A DNA stretch of 19,262 nucleotides, from positions 16,317 to 35,578 of the forward strand of contig DGYJ01000116.1 in assembly GCA_002396665.1 (NCBI GenBank). The letters are read 5' to 3'. The stretch is from Bdellovibrionaceae bacterium UBA5009. Its GTDB lineage: Bacteria > Bdellovibrionota > Bdellovibrionia > Bdellovibrionales > Bdellovibrionaceae. Shown one piece after another: positions 6,955 to 13,706 of this stretch. The notes beneath the pieces are model-generated. The model was not told the origin of the DNA. It saw only the letters and a program-made list of their open reading frames with translations, and did no database searches. A program made the translations under genes and the position numbers. The number at the start of each line of letters is the position of its first letter. Position 1 is the stretch's first letter.

Positions 6955-8679
6955 TCACAATGTTTTCAAATACTCAATGATATCCATTTTTTGATCTGGA
7001 GTATAAATCTCAACCCCATCTTGTAAGAAAATTCCTTCGTCATGTCCTGCATTACTAAGACCCTGTTTGCGAGTATCGTAATAGTGATCGTGCTTTTTCC
7101 AATCCTTAGGGGTGGCTTGTCCCATGGGGTAGCCATTGCACTTGCGATCAAAATCACGGTTACGATCAATGGCTAAACCTGAATAGTAAGCCTTTGGGCG
7201 ATCCTCGGCGCGAGTGAGCAACGCACACAAGCTTGGTATAGAATTATTGTGAAAGTAGGGCCAGCGGGCCCAGATTCCCACTAAGGGTTGGGGAACATAT
7301 CCTGTTTGTTGTTTAAAAATAGTTCCGTATTTTTTCTGGATCGCAAGATCATTCATTCTTTCAATGCTTGCTGTGGCAAGTCTTCTCATGGGATCTGTTC
7401 CCACTTCTTTTATTGGAGTGACTTCGTGATAAATCACTTTCGATGTTTTTAAAACTTCAACAGGACTCATGGCAGAAGCACCGGCTGCATTCCAGTTTTT
7501 TTCATAGGTCCCGTGGCAACGGGCACAGGATTCATTGTAGTAATTTTCCCCGCGTTGGGCTGATTTTAGATCGATGCTGTCGGCACTAAAGAAATCTGTC
7601 CACAGCGGGGCCTCACTTGAAAAGACTGCAGACGTGAGCTCGATATACTTTTCTTGATTTTGATCAAGCCATTTGTCGAACTCACGCAAGTCAGCCCCAC
7701 GGCCAATTTCATTCCAAAGTAAATTGGTGAAAACAGGATTTCCCGCTACAAAAGAGCCATCTGGTCCCCATTTAGTTTTGTACTTCGACAGCCACCAGGG
7801 TGGTGGTTTTGTATCAGAGACATGGTTATCATTCCAATCTGCCCGTGGATGTTTTTGATAGTAGGGTGAAATCATAGCCCATTCATCATTGTTTCTTCTG
7901 GACAGAGTTCTTGAAGTAAAGGCGATGGAGACATCAAGTCCCATTGTTGTTGGCTTGCGTGGTCCCACCGTTTTTAAGCTTTTTTTGAGATCGCTCATCA
8001 TTTTGGCTTCGCCAGGATTTAAAATTCTTGCCATGGATAAAAAACGCGAACTTATAATAGGCTCCAAAGCATGGGCATAGGTGAAGGCTTCATAGGCCCG
8101 AGGATAACGATTCGTTAGACCCAGGATTGTTTTCCCAAATAAAGAACCCGAGTGGCAACCTGCGCATGAAAAAGTAAAGCCCTGGGCGCCGTATCTTTCC
8201 ATTTGGGTAAAGCCCAACATATATTCAGGGCGTTTTCCATTTGGATAGGGAACAGAATAAATTCCTGTATCTGACTCTTTTGGATAGGGATGCATTCCAA
8301 CCCAAGACATTAAATCATTTACAGATTTGAAGTTTGTGATCTCTTTGATAAATCCCCGAATGATTAACTTTAAAGGATCCATTGGATCGTTTCCAAAAAA
8401 AGATTGCAGTGGTCTATAGGGCGGCAAAAATTTTGTTGTTTGCACTGGGTAGTTGATGGCATGCAAGCGCCCACGTTGAACGGCCTTTGCAAAATCCTCT
8501 GCAGAAAGATGAAAACGATTGGTGAGTCCTTCTTTTGGAATTCTTTGCGTGATTGAAAAATCAGAAGAAAGATTTTGATACTCATTATCTGCTGCAGACA
8601 CGACGGACCAGCTTGTCGCCAAACAAAAAGCAACGAGACCAAAAAGTGAGTGTGTTATTTTGTTATTATTGATTTTCAT
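6955..8679 (-). CDS. RoxA-like two-haem cytochrome c, exported
   Basis: The 574-residue product has a signal peptide ending near residue 30 (SVVSAA before DNEY) and two c-type haem sites, CAGCH (172-176) and CARCH (385-389). A WARWPYFHNNSIPSLCALL segment near 470-488 matches the conserved C-terminal motif of the RoxA/MauG/cytochrome-peroxidase group. The KPPPWWLSKYK segment (291-301) and the overall layout fit RoxA/RoxB-like proteins. Those are secreted dihaem enzymes whose known members cleave polyisoprene with oxygen, but the substrate here cannot be deduced. C485 and C514 may form a disulfide. The ATG is preceded by GGGAGGGG at 8685-8692, which supports this start. The gene diverges from the YecM-DUF4269 gene with only 30 nt between starts. 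Haem attachment would need the cytochrome c maturation system, which is not in the window. Confidence 0.87.
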   Translation of the reverse strand: MKINNNKITHSLFGLVAFCLATSWSVVSAADNEYQNLSSDFSITQRIPKEGLTNRFHLSAEDFAKAVQRGRLHAINYPVQTTKFLPPYRPLQSFFGNDPMDPLKLIIRGFIKEITNFKSVNDLMSWVGMHPYPKESDTGIYSVPYPNGKRPEYMLGFTQMERYGAQGFTFSCAGCHSGSLFGKTILGLTNRYPRAYEAFTYAHALEPIISSRFLSMARILNPGEAKMMSDLKKSLKTVGPRKPTTMGLDVSIAFTSRTLSRRNNDEWAMISPYYQKHPRADWNDNHVSDTKPPPWWLSKYKTKWGPDGSFVAGNPVFTNLLWNEIGRGADLREFDKWLDQNQEKYIELTSAVFSSEAPLWTDFFSADSIDLKSAQRGENYYNESCARCHGTYEKNWNAAGASAMSPVEVLKTSKVIYHEVTPIKEVGTDPMRRLATASIERMNDLAIQKKYGTIFKQQTGYVPQPLVGIWARWPYFHNNSIPSLCALLTRAEDRPKAYYSGLAIDRNRDFDRKCNGYPMGQATPKDWKKHDHYYDTRKQGLSNAGHDEGIFLQDGVEIYTPDQKMDIIEYLKTL

Positions 8680-8709
8680 GGGGACCCCTCCCTGCTATCA
8701 TCCTTAAGC
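8680..8709. promoter_or_regulatory. 30-nt divergent gap with GGGGACCCC palindrome
   Basis: This is the whole space between the two divergent start codons. It carries the minus-strand Shine-Dalgarno GGGAGGGG (8685-8692). A 9-nt inverted repeat, GGGGACCCC (8680-8688), overlaps it. A full promoter for either direction cannot fit here, so each must lie partly inside the opposite gene. Confidence 0.45.
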
Positions 8710-9792
8710 ATGAGCCTTTTTAGTTTAAATACAATTTATGACGAGGCAGGGCATTTTTTAAATTCCCTCATGATCGATCTACAGCAATCGGAAGTGGATT
8801 TAAAGCATTGGGATATAGATCACTTGTGTTACCGAGTTGAAACCCAAGCCCAGTACTTTGAGGCCCAGAACCTTTTTAAAGAAATGGGCCAGCTTCTGAT
8901 CGAGTCCCCAGTCAATGGACGCATGATTTCCACCTATAAATTGCATAAACCGATACGGCATTCGGGTCGAACCATTGATATCATTGAACTTCCGGCTCCA
9001 AAAGCGGGGAAGATAACAATCACTGGCTTTGAGCATATTGAAGTAGTTGTTGATGAAACACTGACTTCCCTTTCTGAAAAATACTACCGAATACCCCAGG
9101 ACAAGGGCGGTCTTAGAAAAGACTTTAATGCCGAACTTGAATTGATTTTTTCTTCGGGGGCACTCAAGTTTCATTACCAATCACTTGAATCAGTTGTTCG
9201 CATTGAAAAAAATCAGAAAATTTCAAATTTTTTAAATGAAACCCAAATATTAAATCAATTGCAAGAATACCATCCATTGCTTGCGGGAACTTTTCCTTTG
9301 GATTTAAATGTGGAAAAGTCAGATCTAGATATTTTATGCGACTGCAGGGATCTGTCGACTTTTTGTAAAGAAATTGAAAAACTCTATTCAAATCATCCCA
9401 ATTTTAATATTCAAAAAACAAATGTTCGCGGCGAAACGGCCGCGGTAATTAATTGGACATGGCAGGATTTACCAATCGAGGTCTTTGCCCAGTCCACACA
9501 GTCTTGCCGACAATGGGGCTTTAAGCACTTTCAAATTGAAGATCGAATTTTAAAGCTCGCTGGATTTGACGGGTTCCAGTCGATTCAGAAATTAAGAAAT
9601 CTGGGTTTAAAAACAGAGCCTGCCTTTTGGGTTTATTTAACAAATAATAAACAAATCGATTTTGCCTCAAATGAAATTGAAAAATTTGATTTTGTTGATA
9701 TGGAGACTGTGTTTCAAGAGCTTTACGAGGCTTCATTTTTATCTGAAAACGAAATTTTGAGTAAATATAAGAATATATTTATTAACACTTAG
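8710..9792 (+). CDS. Fusion protein: YecM-like VOC domain plus DUF4269 nucleotidyltransferase-like domain
   Basis: The frame is open from 8650, but that start overlaps the divergent gene. ATG 8710 gives a 360-residue product that begins where YecM-type proteins begin. Residues about 1-175 match the YecM family (VOC-like fold): IDHLCYRVET (36-45), LLIESPVNGR (62-71), STYKLHKPI (74-82), IDIIELPAPK (89-98) and GFEHIEVVV (106-114). Residues about 180-330 match DUF4269: LLAGTFPLDL (190-199) with SDLDIL (204-209), LPIEVFAQS (254-262), EDRILKLAG (277-285) and GLKTEPAF (299-306). The G-T-x-P followed by D-x-D resembles a minimal nucleotidyltransferase core. Both halves are of unknown function, and I know them as separate proteins. 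No good Shine-Dalgarno precedes 8710. No signal peptide is present, so it is probably cytoplasmic. Confidence 0.85.
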   Translation: MSLFSLNTIYDEAGHFLNSLMIDLQQSEVDLKHWDIDHLCYRVETQAQYFEAQNLFKEMGQLLIESPVNGRMISTYKLHKPIRHSGRTIDIIELPAPKAGKITITGFEHIEVVVDETLTSLSEKYYRIPQDKGGLRKDFNAELELIFSSGALKFHYQSLESVVRIEKNQKISNFLNETQILNQLQEYHPLLAGTFPLDLNVEKSDLDILCDCRDLSTFCKEIEKLYSNHPNFNIQKTNVRGETAAVINWTWQDLPIEVFAQSTQSCRQWGFKHFQIEDRILKLAGFDGFQSIQKLRNLGLKTEPAFWVYLTNNKQIDFASNEIEKFDFVDMETVFQELYEASFLSENEILSKYKNIFINT

Positions 9793-9862
9793 GATTTGAA
9801 ATTCTTACACTGGTGTCAAAATCTTCGACAGATAAAATATTCGATACAATAGAATCTTTACT

Positions 9863-9880
9863 GAGCCTTCTCGAAGGCTC
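9863..9880 (+). promoter_or_regulatory. Hairpin GAGCCTT-CTCG-AAGGCTC in the leader of the 9928 gene
   Basis: A perfect 7-bp stem with a 4-nt loop lies between two plus-strand genes. A TACAAT hexamer at 9845-9850 could be a -10 box, which would put the hairpin at the very 5' end of the transcript. Five T residues occur only 12 nt after the stem (9893-9897), so it is a poor intrinsic terminator for the upstream gene, though that role is not excluded. Confidence 0.4.
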
Positions 9881-9927
9881 GCGGGATCTGCATTTTTCCT
9901 ATATATTCACCCTTTGACGAGGGCAAT

Positions 9928-10410
9928 ATGAAAAAAAATAGTTTAGATTATAAATCAGGATTTGGGTTTTTTGCGCTGTTCGCATTCACAGTTATAGGGT
10001 CTGTGTCGAGCGCTAAAAATTTAACTTGCTGGAATGTTTATTCAAAAATGACTCAAAAGCCGGTGATCCAGGCTGAAATCCTTAAGCATGACAAATTGAA
10101 ATCAGTCAAAATTTCGGATGCAGTTAGTTGTAATTTATCAAAGGACCCATCTGTAAAGGGATCTATTCAGGCTGATGTTGTTTCAAATAAAAAAATTAAT
10201 GCGAAAGATCAGATCAGCACGAAAGATCAAAGGCACTTTAAGCTGAGCAAAGAAGCTCAATTGATATTACCATCAAATCTTGAGCCCAATAGATTGCAGT
10301 CATCAAGTCTTCAAGAAAGAACGGGTCGCAAGATCAATGGATTGTTGATGCTGAAGAATGCCAAATCCAGTGCAAGTTACACAATCAAGTTGTACTGTCA
10401 GTCGATTTAA
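9928..10410 (+). CDS. Small unrecognised secreted protein
   Basis: I do not recognise this 160-residue protein. It begins with a basic segment and a hydrophobic stretch (GFGFFALFAFTVIGSV). A likely signal-peptidase I site follows SSA, before KNLTC, giving a mature part of about 131 residues. The mature part is lysine- and serine-rich and has three cysteines (C34, C68, C157). The first and last lie at its two ends and may pair. It ends with a predicted strand, YTIKLYCQSI. A short internal similarity, AKDQI / TKDQR, occurs near residues 92-102. GAGGG just before the ATG supports the start. Its last 26 nt overlap the 3' end of the convergent pgeF gene. It is probably a small periplasmic or surface protein, as inferred from the signal peptide only. 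Confidence 0.7.
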   Translation: MKKNSLDYKSGFGFFALFAFTVIGSVSSAKNLTCWNVYSKMTQKPVIQAEILKHDKLKSVKISDAVSCNLSKDPSVKGSIQADVVSNKKINAKDQISTKDQRHFKLSKEAQLILPSNLEPNRLQSSSLQERTGRKINGLLMLKNAKSSASYTIKLYCQSI

Positions 10411-11146
10411 AAATAAAACTGATGTTTCTTCCGGGGTTTTCTTTATCTCGTCGATAAGAATGGAATTGGACATCAGTTTTTGTATCAGAATCATCAATAT
10501 AAATATTTTCTTTTCTAAGATTTAAATCTAGTGCTTGAGTCAGAATAATTTTTTTTAAGTCGACATAAAATTTTTCGTTTTTAGATATTACGAAGTTTTC
10601 TTCTTTAATCGGTTCTTTTTTATAATCAGATTTAAATTGATTCAAAGAATCGATTAATTTTTTCTTCACATCAAAATCGACTTCAAAACTTTGCATTTGT
10701 AGATGTGGTCCGACACATACAAAAATATTTTTAGGATCTGACCCTTTCGACTTTAACCATTCAATGGTTTTAATGAAGATTTTATTTTCAACACCGCGCC
10801 AGCCAGCATGGACAGCCGCTATTTTATTTGAAGTAGAATCAAAAATCAAAATTGGCAGACAGTCAGCAGTTAAGATGGCCAATCCCAATCCATTATCCAT
10901 TGTCGTTTGCGCATCTGCCAGGGGACGATCTTCCATTTTTCCTGGCAAAGGTTTTACTGAGACGTCAACATGATGAATAACATCACCATGATTTTGTTTC
11001 AGAAAAGAGAGCTGAATGTTTGGGAATTGTTCAAGAATTTTTTCACGATTCAATTGGCGATTGCCAAAAACCAGATGAAACTGTCCGTAAGTGAGATGCA
11101 GACCATTTTCAGATTTTTGAAAATTCAAAATAAAATCCATTTTCAT
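10385..11146 (-). CDS. pgeF: PgeF/YfiH family protein (Cu-oxidase_4, laccase-domain)
   Basis: The 253-residue product is the normal length for the YfiH/YlmD/PgeF family. E. coli PgeF hydrolyses UDP-MurNAc-L-Ser made in error, and family members also show purine nucleoside phosphorylase or polyphenol oxidase activity. Family motifs are KQNHGDV (50-56), LTADCLPIL (92-100) and VHAGWRG (112-118), giving the expected H53-C96-H113 active-site set. CVGPHLQ (144-150) and SYRRDKENPGR (230-240) follow. The position where many relatives have a cysteine before the SYR motif is DDSDT here. The start overlaps the end of rluD by 38 nt, so the two are translationally linked. rluD and pgeF (yfiH) are also adjacent in E. 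coli. The 3' end overlaps the convergent secreted-protein gene by 26 nt. Confidence 0.92.
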   Translation of the reverse strand: MKMDFILNFQKSENGLHLTYGQFHLVFGNRQLNREKILEQFPNIQLSFLKQNHGDVIHHVDVSVKPLPGKMEDRPLADAQTTMDNGLGLAILTADCLPILIFDSTSNKIAAVHAGWRGVENKIFIKTIEWLKSKGSDPKNIFVCVGPHLQMQSFEVDFDVKKKLIDSLNQFKSDYKKEPIKEENFVISKNEKFYVDLKKIILTQALDLNLRKENIYIDDSDTKTDVQFHSYRRDKENPGRNISFIFKSTDSTT

Positions 11147-12125
11147 TTAAAAATTTTTTTTCGGCCACAGGCCAATCTGCACAAAAAATCATTTTTTCTT
11201 CAGTTTTTGGATGAATAAAGCCAAGCTCTGCGGCGTGCAAAAAAAATCGCGGAAAATTTTTTATTTTCTTTTGAAGCTCACCAGGAAGGGATTTTTGTTT
11301 TGATTCAGCACCGTAAACTGAATCCCCAAGCAAAGGAAATCCCATTTCTGACAAATGAACGCGAATTTGATGTGTTCGACCGGTTTGCAATTTAAGTTTA
11401 AAGCTTGTCATTTGGTGACCATGATGAATGGGCCAGGCTTCAGTAACAGCCCATTTGCCACGCGAAAACAAATCCTGATGTTCACGAATTATTTGATTTT
11501 TAGAATCACGGACAGAGCACATTCTTTGTCTATGAATGGGATGTCTTGAAATATAACTTTGAATTTTGTAACTGCCTTTTATGGCATGACCTAAAGCAAC
11601 GGCCCAGTAAATCCGATGGGTCGTGCGATTTTGAAACTGTTTTGCTAAGTGATCGTGGGTAAAATCATTTTTTGCTACAACAAGTGTCCCGCTGGTTTCT
11701 TTGTCTAAGCGGTGGACTATTCCTGGTCGGTCATCGCCAAATTTCATTGATAAGTTTTCACTATGTTGCAAAAGTGCATTCACTAAAGTGTCGTTTTGAT
11801 GGCCTGCCGCCGGATGGACAACTAGGCCCGAGGGTTTGTTGACGACAATGAGATCCTTATCTTCGAATAAGATATCCAAGGGTAAATCTAGTTTTTGCAG
11901 GGACGATTCTTTCGGAGATTCTGTGATTTCAATTTCATAAACTTGACCTAAAAAAACTTTTTCTGAAGCTTTAACAATTTTATTGTTTAACTTTACAAAG
12001 CCTTTTTCTATCAGGTGCTGCACGCGAGATCGAGTCCCAAGATCAGGATGGGCTGACAAGGCTTTATCAACGCGAAGACCAGAAAGCTCTGCAGTGATTT
12101 CAAAGCATATTTTTTTTAAGTGCAT
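11109..12125 (-). CDS. rluD: 23S rRNA pseudouridine synthase, RluD family
   Basis: This enzyme isomerises uridines to pseudouridine, and RluD acts on helix 69 of 23S rRNA. The 338-residue product has an N-terminal S4 RNA-binding domain (about 18-66, with SRVQHLIEKGFVKLNN). The catalytic domain follows, with VNKPSGLVVHP (95-105), HRLDKETSG (138-146, catalytic D141) and QTGRTHQIRVHL (247-258). The presence of an S4 domain and the length fit RluD better than RluA. RluC is a possible alternative. The ATG shares a base with the stop of the J-like/HTH gene (TAATG), and the 3' end overlaps pgeF. Translation of all three is therefore probably coupled. It sits near the promoter-distal end of the long minus-strand gene string. 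Confidence 0.93.
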   Translation of the reverse strand: MHLKKICFEITAELSGLRVDKALSAHPDLGTRSRVQHLIEKGFVKLNNKIVKASEKVFLGQVYEIEITESPKESSLQKLDLPLDILFEDKDLIVVNKPSGLVVHPAAGHQNDTLVNALLQHSENLSMKFGDDRPGIVHRLDKETSGTLVVAKNDFTHDHLAKQFQNRTTHRIYWAVALGHAIKGSYKIQSYISRHPIHRQRMCSVRDSKNQIIREHQDLFSRGKWAVTEAWPIHHGHQMTSFKLKLQTGRTHQIRVHLSEMGFPLLGDSVYGAESKQKSLPGELQKKIKNFPRFFLHAAELGFIHPKTEEKMIFCADWPVAEKKFLNENGFYFEFSKI

Positions 12126-12760
12126 TAACTTTTTGTGACTTGTTTATAGTGTGCCATGTAAGAGTCTGCCACGGCTTTTTCTGGAAGCTGAAGTTCTTTT
12201 GCGATTTGAACAACATATCCTCTGACAAAGACGATGGCGGGCAAATGACTTGGATTCATTTCTTCTATTGCTAGAATATAGTAAGAATTAATTTTTGTTT
12301 TTTGGCTCATTTGATCAACAGTAATATTTTTATATTCGCGGACTTTTTTTAAAAAATCCCCGGTCCATGTCGATTGGGTTGCAATTTGTTTTTCGAAATC
12401 GGCATCTTTTTGAAATGCTGGGCGCTTAGCCTCGGCCTTTGCTTCAGTAAATACTTGTCGGCTCGCTTGCAAAATAGATTGATAACTCAAATCTTGATTT
12501 TGAGCTGCATGTCCAAGAAGGCGTTGATCATAGATATTGCGAAGAGTTTTATTCCCAAGAACGGAATAGGCTTCTTCAATCAGAAGTAAAAGCTCACGGG
12601 CTTCCCGTTCTGAAAAAATTGTATAGATGGCTGGATTTTCACCAGAATAAGTTGAACGAGCGCGCTCATAGGCCGTCGTAACTTCATGCTGGGCTGCGTT
12701 TGTACTGACTTCGAGAATTTCGTAATAATTGTATCTCGGACTCGCTGTTTCCGTGTTCAT
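12125..12760 (-). CDS. J-like domain plus RodZ-type HTH_25 protein
   Basis: The 211-residue protein has two parts. Residues about 10-82 look like a J domain: YNYYEILEVSTNAAQHEVTT at the start and AYSVLGNKTLRNIYDQRL at the end. The HPD tripeptide that activates DnaK is missing, with TYSGENPA at the expected loop. Residues about 134-200 are an HTH_25 domain of the RodZ type: FLKKVREYKNITVDQMSQKT, YYILAIEEMN, LPAIVFVRGYVVQIAKEL. Between them lies a charged linker (about 85-130). Unlike RodZ there is no transmembrane helix or periplasmic part, so it is soluble. It starts 4 nt after the ParA/MinD-like gene and overlaps rluD at TAATG. The close pairing suggests it is a partner of that ATPase. DNA binding, or binding to a cytoskeletal protein as RodZ does with MreB, are both possible. 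Confidence 0.83.
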   Translation of the reverse strand: MNTETASPRYNYYEILEVSTNAAQHEVTTAYERARSTYSGENPAIYTIFSEREARELLLLIEEAYSVLGNKTLRNIYDQRLLGHAAQNQDLSYQSILQASRQVFTEAKAEAKRPAFQKDADFEKQIATQSTWTGDFLKKVREYKNITVDQMSQKTKINSYYILAIEEMNPSHLPAIVFVRGYVVQIAKELQLPEKAVADSYMAHYKQVTKS

Positions 12761-12764
12761 ACTA

Positions 12765-13703
12765 CTATACTACGGCTCTTAACTCCTCAGGATCAATAAG
12801 ATGTTTGCACATCCCTAAAAATTGGCCAGCTAGGGGGGTGAAGGGCTGAGAAAGCAGAACATGTTCTCTGTTGTTTATGGATTGCCACACGGCATTATCG
12901 TAATCTAGGCAGCCAATGGAATCGATATTTAGGTCATAGTACTTATAGCACACGCTTTTAATCGAATACCCTAAAGTTGCAAAGTTGTGGCTACGGACTG
13001 AATTCACCACAAGACGGATGGGTTGCTTAGAAAGGTTCAAGAACGGCTCCAAGGTAAAGCCTTCCGACTCTTTCAAATAGGATTTAAAAGAAAACGGCTG
13101 ATCCAGTAATCCCTGTCTGTGATTTCTAAGTGTCTTTAAAAGTCCTGCATAGGACTCGGCAGAGGTTTTTTCTTTCAGTGAATAGCAAATGTAGTTTTCG
13201 ATAAAACGATATGTTTTTTCGATGCTTGTGGGCTCTGTCGAGGTTACAAATATTTTCTCATCTGCAGCTTTAAAAATTTCCAGATACTTTTCAGAAGCCC
13301 CAAGGCCTGAATCAATAATGATGTAGTCGTATTTCAAACTTTTAAGATCTTGAAAAAGATGAGTTGTGTTGACCGGGCTCAAATCCGCAGGAGCCCAAGT
13401 GTCCCAATAGCCTTGAATATAAGACACGCGCGGATGAGGTGTTGGAATAGTAATTTCATGCAAAGCTTTTTGGCCTTCGAAATAATGACGGATATTTAAA
13501 TGTGAAGGTTTTAATCCCAATGATGTATGGATATTTGCGCCACTCAAATCAAGATCTACAAGCAAAACACTGTGGCCTAATTTTGAAAGTGTCAGAGCAA
13601 AACTTGTTGATACGAAAGTTTTTCCAACTCCACCTTTTCCAGAAGTAACAACCCAAACTTGTGGTTCTGTTTTTTGGTTTCTTCCGTGAAATGTCAAATC
13701 CAT
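12765..13703 (-). CDS. ParA/MinD/FlhG-like P-loop ATPase
   Basis: The 312-residue protein has a deviant Walker A motif, SGKGGVGKT (21-29, with both the signature K23 and K28). It also has LLVDLDLSGAN (47-57), the Walker B-like YDYIIIDSGLG (125-135, D131), STEPTS (155-160) and VVNSVRS (232-238). This is the MinD/ParA/FlhG class, which dimerises on ATP and positions proteins or DNA. A stretch of about 50 residues (about 175-225) between the STEPTS and NSVRS regions looks longer than in MinD. I see no clear C-terminal amphipathic membrane helix. GGAG in the tsaB tail can serve as its Shine-Dalgarno. It starts 3 nt after tsaB and is followed by the J-like/HTH gene 4 nt later. No minC, minE or parB is in the window. 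Cell-pole or cell-shape organisation is an inference from the class. Confidence 0.87.
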   Translation of the reverse strand: MDLTFHGRNQKTEPQVWVVTSGKGGVGKTFVSTSFALTLSKLGHSVLLVDLDLSGANIHTSLGLKPSHLNIRHYFEGQKALHEITIPTPHPRVSYIQGYWDTWAPADLSPVNTTHLFQDLKSLKYDYIIIDSGLGASEKYLEIFKAADEKIFVTSTEPTSIEKTYRFIENYICYSLKEKTSAESYAGLLKTLRNHRQGLLDQPFSFKSYLKESEGFTLEPFLNLSKQPIRLVVNSVRSHNFATLGYSIKSVCYKYYDLNIDSIGCLDYDNAVWQSINNREHVLLSQPFTPLAGQFLGMCKHLIDPEELRAVV

Positions 13704-13706
13704 GTC

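Noticed and set aside
8650..8709. Extended N-terminus for the YecM-DUF4269 protein starting at 8650
   Set aside because: It would overlap the 5' end and signal-peptide codons of the divergent cytochrome gene, and the added residues show no similarity to YecM proteins. ATG 8710 fits the family start.
9863..9897. Intrinsic terminator after the YecM-DUF4269 gene
   Set aside because: The stem is good, but the T-run begins 12 nt after it, too far for a standard Rho-independent terminator. It is listed as a leader hairpin instead.
11109..11165. Possible programmed frameshift from rluD into pgeF at a run of eight A followed by T residues
   Set aside because: The pgeF frame has a TAA directly before its ATG, so a frameshift upstream could not produce a fusion. 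The overlap is better explained by translational coupling.
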